Assembly: GCA_029820945.1 (NCBI GenBank)
Contig: JALGUJ010000005.1
Coordinates: 20,588 to 84,587, forward strand
Direction of reading: 5' to 3'
DNA: 64,000 nucleotides
Origin: Candidatus Zipacnadia bacterium
GTDB taxonomy: Bacteria; Armatimonadota; Zipacnadia; Zipacnadales; UBA5352
Both the position numbers and the translations under genes were made by a program. Of this stretch, positions 54,297 to 62,331 are shown piece after piece. Under the pieces are notes generated by a model. That model was not told where the DNA came from. It saw nothing but the letters and a program-made list of their open reading frames with translations, and did not search any database. Position 1 is the stretch's first letter. Every line of letters begins with the position of its first letter.

Positions 54297-55277
54297 ATGG
54301 CGAGACGGCTTCGCGTTGACGGCTTCGACGGCAGCAGGCCGACTGCCATCCCCGGCATTCCGGCGCCCGTGCGCGGCTCCGGCCGCGCCCACAGCCTGGC
54401 GCACGTGCTGGAGATCGCTCTGGACCAGTGCGGCCTGGCGCTCGGCTACGACGCTATCATGGGCCTCTCCGGCCTCGCCTTCCGCACACCGCCGTGGCCG
54501 GGGGGGCCCGGCCTCAGCGCCGACGAGACGCGCGATGCCGTCGAGGCCCTGGAGGCCGCGCTCGATGGCGGGCCGCGACTGCACTCGGAGGCAGACGGCC
54601 TCGATGAGGGGGCCGCGATGAAGCTCGCCGGGGAATCGATAGACGCCGGACGCCCGTGCGCGGCGCTGGGATGGGGATCGGTCAAGGAGAGCTGGAGCAT
54701 CATCTGCGGCTACGATGCGACACGCGGGCGCCTGCTGGGCCACTGCCTGCTTGACGCGCCACGCAAGCGCTACGAGAGCTGGCCCCCAAGCCTCACGTGG
54801 CTGGTGACCTTCGACGGCGATCCCCGACCGCGTGGTCCGGCGGCGATCGAGGGCGCGCTGCGCGCCGGGGGGCGGTCGTGGGCGGAGAGCGGCCAGCAGC
54901 GGTACCTGCGCTGGATGGCCAGCCTCGGGCAGATGGAGCAGGCGGCGGGCTATGAGCACGAGGCGGCCGTGGAGTTGCTGGCCGACTCTCGCGCCGCGGC
55001 GGCGGGCTTCCTCGAATGCCTGGCCGAGCTGGGTGAGGGCATCCGGGCGAGCTGGCTGCGCCGGGCCGCCGAGATCTACCGGGAGCTGATTGACCTGCTG
55101 GAGGCGCGCGGCGCAGCGTACTCGCCGGGGGCCGCGGCCGCGCTGAAGGACCCGGCGGGGCGGCTGGCGTGGGCGGAGCGGCTCGAGGGCCTGGCGTCAC
55201 TTGACGCCGAGGCCGCTCGCTCCCTGCGCCTGGCCCTTACAGCCAATTACCCGCCTGAGGACGCGCACGACGCGTAG
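54297..55277 (+). CDS. BtrH-like protein of unknown function
   Basis: This 326-residue protein starts at ATG 54297 behind AGAGGGG. Residues 27-64 (SGRAHSLAHVLEIAL, YDAIMGLSGLAFRTPP) resemble the N-terminal segment of BtrH-like proteins, a papain-fold family acting as acyltransferases or peptidases, and WGSVKESWSIICGYD fits the glycine and His region of that fold only loosely. The usual catalytic Cys is not clear: the nearest (C45) is in DQCGLAL. The C-terminal third is helical and Ala-rich. There is no signal peptide. It is divergent to the rib operon. Function not assigned. Confidence 0.65.
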   Translation: MARRLRVDGFDGSRPTAIPGIPAPVRGSGRAHSLAHVLEIALDQCGLALGYDAIMGLSGLAFRTPPWPGGPGLSADETRDAVEALEAALDGGPRLHSEADGLDEGAAMKLAGESIDAGRPCAALGWGSVKESWSIICGYDATRGRLLGHCLLDAPRKRYESWPPSLTWLVTFDGDPRPRGPAAIEGALRAGGRSWAESGQQRYLRWMASLGQMEQAAGYEHEAAVELLADSRAAAAGFLECLAELGEGIRASWLRRAAEIYRELIDLLEARGAAYSPGAAAALKDPAGRLAWAERLEGLASLDAEAARSLRLALTANYPPEDAHDA

Positions 55278-55684
55278 TATGCGGATCCAGCCCCTCGCGG
55301 CGCGGCCCTCCTCGAGCGATGGGCCAGGTCCGTGGCACGGGCCTCCAGGCCCGTGCGCGGTGTGCCCGTGCCGTCTGGTCCCGCGCAAGCGCGGGAGCAG
55401 CCGCGCCGAGCCGTGTCGTTTGGCTGGCGCGCCTTACCCTCGCGCCAACGGCATAACGGTAGGCGGCGTAGGCACGCCGCCCCCCTGGACTACTCGCCGT
55501 GCGACGGGCGGGCCAGGCGGCGCGGCCCTCCTCGAGCGATTGGGGATTGGGCTCGGCTCCCCGAGGGAGCCGGACCCACTCAAGTTCGCGCTCGAGATGC
55601 AGGTGCGCTGCTCCTCGCGCGGAACTAGCGCCTCGGCCGAAGACGTGGGAGTGCAATCGCAGCCGACGACGGAGGTCGATGGCA
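55278..55684. repeat. 407-nt intergenic region with five hairpins and a 24-bp direct repeat
   Basis: No gene is evident. A perfect 24-bp direct repeat lies at 55297-55320 and 55517-55540. Between and just after its copies are five stems: 55335-55344/55347-55356 (10 bp, CC loop), 55379-55386/55389-55396 (8 bp, AA loop), 55425-55431/55441-55447 (7 bp), 55462-55469/55474-55481 (8 bp) and 55554-55561/55565-55572 (8 bp). This looks like a REP- or MITE-like intergenic element, not a simple terminator. The promoter of the following gene should also be here, but I cannot pick it out. Confidence 0.6.
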
Positions 55685-56488
55685 ATGCGTGGACATGCGT
55701 TGAGAGTGATCGCCCTGTGCGCGGCACTGGGCGCGCTCGCCGCCACAGCCGCCACGGCGCAGAGCGAGTTCAGAGAGTTCCCCGAGTTCCGCTACACGTC
55801 GGCCCTGCCGGGCGGCGGCTGGGGGGTGACCCCTGACGGCGTCCCCGGGTTCGACGGCGCGCTCCAGATCAACGTCCCCGTCGCCTACACTCCACATCGC
55901 GGGGTCATCATCGGCTACTCGTCCGCCAGCTTCGACAGCACGCCCAGAGTGGAGTTCGGCGGTGCGAACTCGAACGGCACCGGCACCATCGGCGTGGGCT
56001 TCGGCCATGCCGGCACCGGGCTGTACATCTCGGAGATGCCCACCGGCAATAACTTCGACGACGGCTTCGGCGAGTCGGCGCAGAACCTGCAGCAGCAGGT
56101 TCTCCCCGAGGGCGCGAGGCATCCGGCCGTCGCCTTCGGCTTCCAGGACATCTTCGAGAACCGCAGCCGTTACCTCGGCGCTCCCCTCAGCCTGCACAAC
56201 ACCCGATCGCCCTACATCGTCGCGACGAAGCAGGTCGGGAGTCCCGATAACCCGATCTACCTCACGCTGGGCTGGGGCGGGGGCCGCTTCCACTGCAAGC
56301 CGATCGCCGGGGTCTCCTACCGAGCGGGCGAGAAGGTGACCCTGATGGCCGAGCACGACGGCTTCAACCCGAACGCAGGCATCGGCTTCGACCTGTCCGA
56401 ATGGCTCGCGGAGGACACCATCCTGTTTGCGGGGATGGTGGACCTCGACCGGACGGTCATTGGTCTCACTTACGTATACAACCGGTAG
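55685..56488 (+). CDS. predicted outer-membrane beta-barrel protein (YjbH-like)
   Basis: This 267-residue protein starts at ATG 55685, 8 nt after GGAGGT; an ATG six bases earlier is too close to that site. A signal peptide ends ATA before QSEFREF. The mature part is a series of short alternating strands (GVIIGYSSASF, TGTIGVGFGHAG, HPAVAFGFQDIF, PIYLTLGWGGGRF, KVTLMAEHDGF, DTILFAGMVDLD) and ends GLTYVYNR, as in outer-membrane barrels of the YjbH/lipoprotein-linked porin type. It supports a diderm envelope. It is the first gene of an operon with the epimerase and kinase (44-nt and 52-nt gaps), so a pore for oligouronides is possible by context only. Confidence 0.7.
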   Translation: MRGHALRVIALCAALGALAATAATAQSEFREFPEFRYTSALPGGGWGVTPDGVPGFDGALQINVPVAYTPHRGVIIGYSSASFDSTPRVEFGGANSNGTGTIGVGFGHAGTGLYISEMPTGNNFDDGFGESAQNLQQQVLPEGARHPAVAFGFQDIFENRSRYLGAPLSLHNTRSPYIVATKQVGSPDNPIYLTLGWGGGRFHCKPIAGVSYRAGEKVTLMAEHDGFNPNAGIGFDLSEWLAEDTILFAGMVDLDRTVIGLTYVYNR

Positions 56489-56532
56489 CGCGGCGCGTGA
56501 GCGCTGCGAGAGCAGAGCGGAGGAACCACACC

Positions 56533-58005
56533 ATGGCGTCAATGAGCAAGCCCGGCCCCGGCCCGACCTGCCTTGGGGTCGTCAAGCATCCGGCCATCGG
56601 CATACGCATCCCCGAGCTGTTGCTGCCCGGGATCCTCAGTGCGTACAGGCAGCGCAATGTTGCGGGCGGGCTGATGCTGTCATTCGGCCGCGAGACGGCA
56701 CCCGAGGCGGTCATCGCCGCCGCGCCCGGCACGTGGGAGATCACCCGCGGGCATACGGGCACATCGATCCGGAAGTACCAGACCATGGGCGCGCAGGAGG
56801 CCGAGAGGGCCGGCGTGACGGTTGAGATCGAGGCCGACCACCTGATCGTCATCGGCTCCTCGACCGCGGCGGTGCAGAGGATCGCCGGCTACCACGCCGA
56901 CTCGCACATCAGCGAGGAGGAGCTCGAGAGCTCCCTCAGCTACAATATGACGGCGATCGACGAGGCCGCGGAGGTCGGCGTGGTCGGGTGCTTCACCACC
57001 GACACCTCCGACCTGTTCTGGCTCGAGGCCGACAGCCTCTCGGCGGCTCAGGTGCGGAGGCTCTTCGAGGAGCGCTTCGAGGCGGCCGACCGCCGCCGGA
57101 TCCTGCGCCGCTACAGGGACGGCAGGACCTTCCGGGCCCCGGGCGGCAAACGGGTCAGCGTCACCCTCAGCGACACCCAGGCCAGGCGGCTGGCCCTCAA
57201 GTTCCAGAAGAGCCTCGAGATCAACGCCCGCATCTACGAATACTGCCAGCGGAAGCTGGGCGACCGGCCCTTCACCTTCGAGATCTCGCTCGACGAGACC
57301 GCGGACATGACCAGCCCACGCGAGACGCTCTTCTACCTCACAGAGTGGAAGGCGATGGGGCTGCCCTGCCACTACTTCGCGCCCAACATCGGGTTCGGCA
57401 AGCGCGCCGACTTCAGGGGCGACCTGGCCAAGCTTGAGACTCGCGTCAGGCAGCACCACGCCGTTGCCCAGGGCGTCAGCAGGGCGCTGCTGTCCATCCA
57501 CTCCGGCTCCGGAACGACGCCTTACAGCGGCAAGGGCAGGGGCACCTATGGGGCCATCCTCGCGGGAACCGGCGGCGACGTGAAGTACAAGATCAGCGGC
57601 GTCTACTTCGAGCTGCTCATGGAGATGCTCGCCGCTCTGCCCGCGCGCAGCGAGGGGCGCAGGCTCTACAACCGGATCTTCGACGAGGTGCTAAGGCTGC
57701 TGAAGAGGGAGGTCAAGCAGGGCGGACCGCTCGCGCAGCCCCTGCTTGTCCGGCAGCTCGAGAAGTACGATCGAGCGATCGCGAGGGACGCGACGAAAAA
57801 GCGCGATCCCCGAGCGGAGTTCTTCCGCTTCAACTCCTACCTGGCGCTCAACATCCGTGACGAGGACGGCGAGCGCTACTTCCGCGACGCCCTCGTGGAG
57901 CTGCTTGCGCGCGACGGCGAGTTCCGTGCGGAGTTCGACGCGGAGGTCACCGCGCTGACGCTGCGGCTGATCGACGGCCTGCACTTCGAGAACAACCTCG
58001 CCTGA
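56533..58005 (+). CDS. tagaturonate epimerase (UxaE)-like enzyme
   Basis: This 490-residue protein starts at ATG 56533, 9 nt after GGAGG. The C-terminal half has the UxaE landmarks in order: EISLDETADMTSP (D254, E255, T256), FRGDLAKLE (about 294-302), HH at 308-309 and SIHSGSGTTPYSGKG (H323), then KYKISGVYFELLMEML. In UxaE, which interconverts tagaturonate and fructuronate in pectin catabolism, these are DET-TSP, GDLA, HAEIA and SLHSGS. The N-terminal half differs from the Thermotoga-type enzyme and lacks its GDRLG segment, so this is a divergent member. No signal peptide, so cytoplasmic. With a sugar kinase downstream, it fits uronate use after pectin cleavage. Confidence 0.6.
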   Translation: MASMSKPGPGPTCLGVVKHPAIGIRIPELLLPGILSAYRQRNVAGGLMLSFGRETAPEAVIAAAPGTWEITRGHTGTSIRKYQTMGAQEAERAGVTVEIEADHLIVIGSSTAAVQRIAGYHADSHISEEELESSLSYNMTAIDEAAEVGVVGCFTTDTSDLFWLEADSLSAAQVRRLFEERFEAADRRRILRRYRDGRTFRAPGGKRVSVTLSDTQARRLALKFQKSLEINARIYEYCQRKLGDRPFTFEISLDETADMTSPRETLFYLTEWKAMGLPCHYFAPNIGFGKRADFRGDLAKLETRVRQHHAVAQGVSRALLSIHSGSGTTPYSGKGRGTYGAILAGTGGDVKYKISGVYFELLMEMLAALPARSEGRRLYNRIFDEVLRLLKREVKQGGPLAQPLLVRQLEKYDRAIARDATKKRDPRAEFFRFNSYLALNIRDEDGERYFRDALVELLARDGEFRAEFDAEVTALTLRLIDGLHFENNLA

Positions 58006-58057
58006 TCGACGCCGGGGGCGACGGCATCGGCGGGCGGAAGGGGAGGAGGAGCAGCAC

Positions 58058-59005
58058 GTGGCTGTGAGGATCGCGGTGCTCGGCGACAGCAACCAGGACT
58101 TCGTGATGCGCGCCGAGCGGATGCCGCGCCCCGGCGAGACCCTCGTGGGCAGCGACCTGCAACTCGTGCCCGGCGGCAAGGGTGCGAACCAGGCGGTGAC
58201 TGCGGCCCGCGTGGGCGCCGAGGTGACCTTCATCGGGAGCGTTGGAGACGACCTCATGGGCCCGAGGTTGCTCGCGAACCTCGAGCGCGAGGGCATCGAC
58301 ACTTCCTTCGCCACCACCGACCCGCAGGCCCACAGCGGCTCCGCCTTCATCGCCCTGTTGCCCTCGGGCGAGAACAGCATCCTCCACTGCATGGGCGCGA
58401 ACCTGGAGGTCTCGCCAGAGCAGGTCGAGGGCGCGCGGGAGGCGATCGAGCGCGCCGACATACTGCTGGTGCAGCTCGGGGTGCCGCCAGAGACGGTCCT
58501 GCGCGGCATGGAGCTCGCGGAGGAGGCGGGGACGAGCGTACTCTTCGACCCGGCGCCGGTGCGCGGCGACCTCGACCCGATGTGGCCGCACACCACCGTC
58601 GCCTGCCCCAACGAGAGCGAAGCCGAGGTCATTACCGGCAGGCCGGTGACCGATCTCCGGGAGGCATGCGCGGCGGCGCGGTGGTTCCGCGAGCATTCGG
58701 TTGAGGTGGCGATCGTCAAGCTCGGCGCGCGTGGTGCCATGGTCCTTGACGATGATGGCGCACGGATCGTGCGCGGCTACGTAGTGGATGTCGTGGACAC
58801 CACGGGCGCGGGCGACGCCTTCGCCGGCGCGCTGGGCACGCGCCTGGCCGAGGGCGCGCCCGTGGAGGAGGCGCTCGCCTTCGCCAACGCCGCCGGCGCC
58901 ATGGCCGCTGCCCGCTTCGGCGCCCAGCCGAGCCTGCCCACACGCGACGAGGTCGAGGCGCTGATGGCCGAGCAGAAGTCGGAGGATCGCGTGCAGGGCC
59001 TCTGA
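58058..59005 (+). CDS. ribokinase-like PfkB family sugar kinase
   Basis: This 315-residue kinase starts at GTG 58058 with AGGAGGAG upstream. It has the ribokinase signature PGGKGANQAV (38-47), the second signature DTTGAGDAFAGAL (247-259, catalytic base D253), and NESEAEVITG before it. Length and both motifs match RbsK, which phosphorylates ribose. In this operon, after a UxaE-like epimerase, 2-keto-3-deoxygluconate kinase is an alternative within the same superfamily, but GGKGAN favours a ribokinase-type sugar. It is transcribed towards the PPi-PFK operon. Confidence 0.85.
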   Translation: MAVRIAVLGDSNQDFVMRAERMPRPGETLVGSDLQLVPGGKGANQAVTAARVGAEVTFIGSVGDDLMGPRLLANLEREGIDTSFATTDPQAHSGSAFIALLPSGENSILHCMGANLEVSPEQVEGAREAIERADILLVQLGVPPETVLRGMELAEEAGTSVLFDPAPVRGDLDPMWPHTTVACPNESEAEVITGRPVTDLREACAAARWFREHSVEVAIVKLGARGAMVLDDDGARIVRGYVVDVVDTTGAGDAFAGALGTRLAEGAPVEEALAFANAAGAMAAARFGAQPSLPTRDEVEALMAEQKSEDRVQGL

Positions 59006-59058
59006 CGGGGAACTGCGGCAGGCCGGACGCGTCCGTCACGCACTGGAGCGAAGCAAAC

Positions 59059-59085
59059 GGGCCGCCGAGCCAGGCCCGGCGGCCC
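59059..59085. terminator. bidirectional terminator hairpin
   Basis: GGGCCGCCG and CGGCGGCCC form a perfect 9-bp stem with a 9-nt loop in the 109-nt gap between convergent genes. No strong T-tract follows. Confidence 0.55.
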
Positions 59086-59114
59086 GTAATGCGTTGTTCC
59101 CGGTTCGGTACAGC

Positions 59115-60347
59115 TCAGTCACGCTCGTAGGGCTCGAGCTTGCTGCCGATTGTGTACTTGTGGAAGCGCGGGAAGCTGGTGAAGCCAGTCTCGAGCTCGC
59201 AGGCGCGCCCGACCAGCAGCGGCTTGCAGTAGGTCACGAACTCCTCGGTGATGTCGTTGCCCTCCTCGTTGATCCACTCGCGCGGGACAGCCTTGGACTC
59301 GCCGGCCACGGACATGAGCGAGGTCGCGCCGCATTCCCACTCGTAGGGCTCGTCCTTCTCGCGCTCGATGGTGACCATGATGTCGGTCTGACCCTCGACC
59401 GCCCACTCGACCGCGGCCTTCCCGACCGCGTATGCCTGGTCGAGATCCACCTGGCTGGCGGTGGCGGCGAAGCAGCGCTGGAGGTTGCCGAGCTTGTCAT
59501 GCCGGGAGCGCACGCCGACACCCTCCTCGATGACATCCGACAGCCACTGGGCGACGCCGCCGAGGCGGGAGTGGCCGAACTCGTCCACCTTGTCGGAGGT
59601 GGTCGCCTGCTCCTCGCCGGCGAAGGCGAAGCCCTCGGACGCCGCGACCACGGCGTAGCCGTGCTCATCGTAGACGCGCTGCACGTCATCGATGAGCTGC
59701 TGGCGGGTGACCTCGACCTCGGGCAGGTAGACAAGGTGCGGTGGGGCGTCCGGCTCGGGACGGGCGGCCGCGGTGGCGCCGGTCAGCCAGCCCTCGTGCC
59801 GGCCCATGACCTCGACGACCTCAAGGGTGCCGAAGGCCTCCGCGTCGCGCCCGACGTACTGGCAGCAGATCGCGGCGTAGCGCGCGGCGGAGCCGAAGCC
59901 GGGGCAGCAGTCGGTGACCACGAGGTTGTTGTCGATCGTCTTCGGGATGCCGACGATGTTCATGTCCCAGTCGCTGCTCTTGGCCAGCTCGGAGACCTTG
60001 TGGCAGCACAATTGCGAGTCGTCCCCGCCGGTGTAGAAGAAGTAGCGCACGTTGTGGGCCTTGAAGACCTCCATCGCGCGCTCCAGGTCTTCGTCGGTCG
60101 GCTTGAGGCGACAGGTGCCGAGTCCCGCGGACGGGACGAACCTCATCTCCTCGACCAGGTCCGGATCCTCTCGGAAGAGATCGCACAGATCCTCCTTGAG
60201 CACACCGTCCATGCCGTGCAGCGCGCCGTAGAAGTGCTCGATCTCGTCAAGGTCCCAGGCCGCCTGGATCGCGCCCACCAGGCTGGCGTTGATGACGATC
60301 GTTGGACCACCGGACTGGCCGATGATCGCGTTTCCGGTCAATGCCAT
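59115..60347 (-). CDS. pfp: pyrophosphate-dependent 6-phosphofructokinase
   Basis: This 410-residue enzyme starts at ATG 60347, 9 nt after GGAGG. The N-terminal IIGQSGGPT loop, GGDDS (107-111) and PKTIDNN (135-141) are the phosphate and sugar sites. Asp at the second position of GGDD and Lys in PKTID mark PPi as phosphoryl donor; ATP enzymes have GGDGS and GTIDND. MGRHEGWLT binds fructose 6-phosphate. It catalyses the reversible fructose-6-phosphate step of glycolysis. It has its own strong promoter, though the four genes upstream read in the same direction. Confidence 0.93.
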   Translation of the reverse strand: MALTGNAIIGQSGGPTIVINASLVGAIQAAWDLDEIEHFYGALHGMDGVLKEDLCDLFREDPDLVEEMRFVPSAGLGTCRLKPTDEDLERAMEVFKAHNVRYFFYTGGDDSQLCCHKVSELAKSSDWDMNIVGIPKTIDNNLVVTDCCPGFGSAARYAAICCQYVGRDAEAFGTLEVVEVMGRHEGWLTGATAAARPEPDAPPHLVYLPEVEVTRQQLIDDVQRVYDEHGYAVVAASEGFAFAGEEQATTSDKVDEFGHSRLGGVAQWLSDVIEEGVGVRSRHDKLGNLQRCFAATASQVDLDQAYAVGKAAVEWAVEGQTDIMVTIEREKDEPYEWECGATSLMSVAGESKAVPREWINEEGNDITEEFVTYCKPLLVGRACELETGFTSFPRFHKYTIGSKLEPYERD

Positions 60348-60405
60348 TCGCAAGACCCTCCCTGCGGGTGATTCTGGACCCATCCGCGCCCTTCGCTGTA
60401 CGGCA

Positions 60406-60434
60406 AGTATAGCATAGCCTCAGCGGCCCGGCAA
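60406..60434 (-). promoter_or_regulatory. sigma70-type promoter for the PPi-PFK gene
   Basis: On the minus strand TTGCCG (60434-60429) and TATACT (60411-60406) are 17 nt apart, with the -10 box 58 nt before ATG 60347. Confidence 0.65.
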
Positions 60435-60449
60435 CCCGCCGGGTAGCGG

Positions 60450-61229
60450 TCAGGACGTGAGGTCCACCAGGAACTCACGCGTCTGCTCGGCCGCCGCATT
60501 GACTTCCTCGAGCGTCTCGCCGCCCAGGCACTCGACGATGCAGGCGCCGCCGAAGCCCGCGTCCAGGAGCACCTCGAAGACGCCCTCGAAGTCCACCACG
60601 CCGGTGCCCGGCAGGATGTTGACGCCCTCCAGCTCGCCCAGGCTGTCCTTGATGCACATGGCGACCACGTGCTCGGCGCAGACGCGGAGCTCGTTCACCG
60701 GGTCGAGTCCCTTGTAGTGCATGATGTTGCCCGGGTCATAGTACAGGCCGAAGCTCTCGTGATCGATGCGCTCCACGGCGTACATCAGGTCGGCGCCGGT
60801 GCATGTGATGCCGCCGTGGGGCTTGAGCGTGAGCATGACGCCCTTCTCCTGCGCGTAGTCACAGCAGGCCGCCATGGTGTCGTAGTAGAGGTCCGCGTTG
60901 GGGCCGCGCTGCGTGCCGCAGCTCAGGAGATACTGCGCGCCGAAGGCCGCGGCGCTGTCGATGAAGTCGCGCAGGCCCTGCTCGGCCTCCTCCGGGCCGC
61001 CGTCGAGCGGGAAGCTGATCAGGCAGGTTGACGGGCTCAGGCCCGCGCCCTCGACCTCTCGGCGGCGCTGCTTCGCGACATCCTCGGGGGTCTCAGGGCC
61101 GATGACCCACTCCTTGCTCAGGCGCATGGTGCCGACGACATCATAGCCCGCGTCGGCGGTGCCCGCCAGGAACTGCTCCCAGGTGTAGTCATTCCACGGT
61201 CGCGTGAAGCATCCGAGCTGAACTGCCAT
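60450..61229 (-). CDS. sugar phosphate isomerase/epimerase (xylose isomerase-like TIM barrel)
   Basis: This 259-residue protein fits the AP-endonuclease-2/xylose-isomerase-like barrel. LTLKPHGGITCTG, FGLYYDPGNIMHYKG, MCIKDSLGE and ACIVECLGGET supply the His, Asp and Glu metal ligands expected in sugar isomerases such as hydroxypyruvate or tagatose epimerases. ATG 61229 has AGGATG upstream at a long spacing. It lies 22 nt after the PfkB kinase gene in the same operon. Substrate unknown. Confidence 0.85.
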   Translation of the reverse strand: MAVQLGCFTRPWNDYTWEQFLAGTADAGYDVVGTMRLSKEWVIGPETPEDVAKQRRREVEGAGLSPSTCLISFPLDGGPEEAEQGLRDFIDSAAAFGAQYLLSCGTQRGPNADLYYDTMAACCDYAQEKGVMLTLKPHGGITCTGADLMYAVERIDHESFGLYYDPGNIMHYKGLDPVNELRVCAEHVVAMCIKDSLGELEGVNILPGTGVVDFEGVFEVLLDAGFGGACIVECLGGETLEEVNAAAEQTREFLVDLTS

Positions 61230-61251
61230 GTCACGTCATCCTTTCATGTCT

Positions 61252-62331
61252 TCAGGAAGCGCCGGGCACGTGCCCGGCCTGCACGTCCTCGAGTCGCTGC
61301 AGGAGTTCCTCCGGCGTCGCGGTGCCGGTGGTGCCGATCTGCTGGATGGTGATGGAGGCCACGAGATTGCCCACGATCGCGGCCTCGACCAGCGTCGCGC
61401 TCACACACAGCGCCGACACCATACCGGCGGTGAAGCTGTCGCCCGCGCCGACGATGTCGATCTCGCCCTCGACGCGCACCGCGGGCACGTGCGTGGCCTC
61501 GATCTCCGGCGCGATCACGAGCACACCCTGCCGGCCGAGAGTCACGACCACGGCGCGCGAGTACGTCTGCTCGAGCAGCCGCTCGCCCGCCTCCCTGGCC
61601 TGCTCCAGGCTCGGCTCGCCGTCGAACGCCACGCCGGCGGCGCGGCAGGCCTCGTATGCGTTGGGCTTGATGATGACGTTGCGGAAGCGGGAGATGTCGC
61701 CGCGCGAATCGACCCAGAAAACACGCTCAGGGAAGCGCTCGGCGACCTCGGCGAGCGCCTGCACGACGCGGGGCGTGATGACGCCATGCTCGGCGGCGTC
61801 CTCCTGATCGGAGATGATGACGCCATCGCACTCGTCGGCGACCCGCTGCAGTCGCTGGATGATCATCTCCGCAGCGCCGGGCGAGATCGGCTCGCGGTTG
61901 CGGATGTCGAGGCGGTTGAGCTCGCGCAGCGTCCCATCGGCCTGGCGCACCAGTGGCTTCGTGTACGTAGGGGTCATCAGCTCCGGCACGGTGATGAACA
62001 GCTCCATGTTCAGGCGCTGCTCGTCCATGGCCGTGCGCAGCTCGTAGCCCTCACCGTCGTCGCCGGAGATCCCGACGGGGACCACGTCCGCGATGCCGAG
62101 GTCGATGAGGTTGCTCGTGACGGTCCCCGCGGCACCGGGCTGCGGGCGCTTCTCGACCACCTGGTAGGCGTCCAGGCCGGTCTCCAGCGAGGGCTCGGTC
62201 AGCGCCGGGTCGATGATCAGGTAGCGGTCGAGGAAGAAGTCGCCGACGACGGCGATCCGCGATCCTCTCCAGCACGCGACGATCGTCTGCAGCCTATCGG
62301 TCGAGAGCGCATCGTAGCTAACGGTCTCCAT
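61252..62331 (-). CDS. PfkB family kinase, HldE/RfaE kinase-domain type
   Basis: This 359-residue kinase starts at ATG 62331, 7 nt after GGAGG, overlapping the previous stop by one base (TGATG). The beginning IAVVGDFFLDRYLIIDP, then E-S-ETGL and PGAAGTVTSNLIDLG parallels the heptose-1-kinase half of HldE/RfaE (GDVMLDRY, PGGAANVA-N). The end DIVGAGDSFTAGM is the PfkB active site with catalytic Asp. The Gly-Gly of PGGAAN is reduced to PGAAG. No nucleotidyltransferase domain is fused. A heptose- or other sugar-phosphate kinase next to a HAD phosphatase suggests cell-surface sugar synthesis, by context. Confidence 0.85.
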   Translation of the reverse strand: METVSYDALSTDRLQTIVACWRGSRIAVVGDFFLDRYLIIDPALTEPSLETGLDAYQVVEKRPQPGAAGTVTSNLIDLGIADVVPVGISGDDGEGYELRTAMDEQRLNMELFITVPELMTPTYTKPLVRQADGTLRELNRLDIRNREPISPGAAEMIIQRLQRVADECDGVIISDQEDAAEHGVITPRVVQALAEVAERFPERVFWVDSRGDISRFRNVIIKPNAYEACRAAGVAFDGEPSLEQAREAGERLLEQTYSRAVVVTLGRQGVLVIAPEIEATHVPAVRVEGEIDIVGAGDSFTAGMVSALCVSATLVEAAIVGNLVASITIQQIGTTGTATPEELLQRLEDVQAGHVPGAS

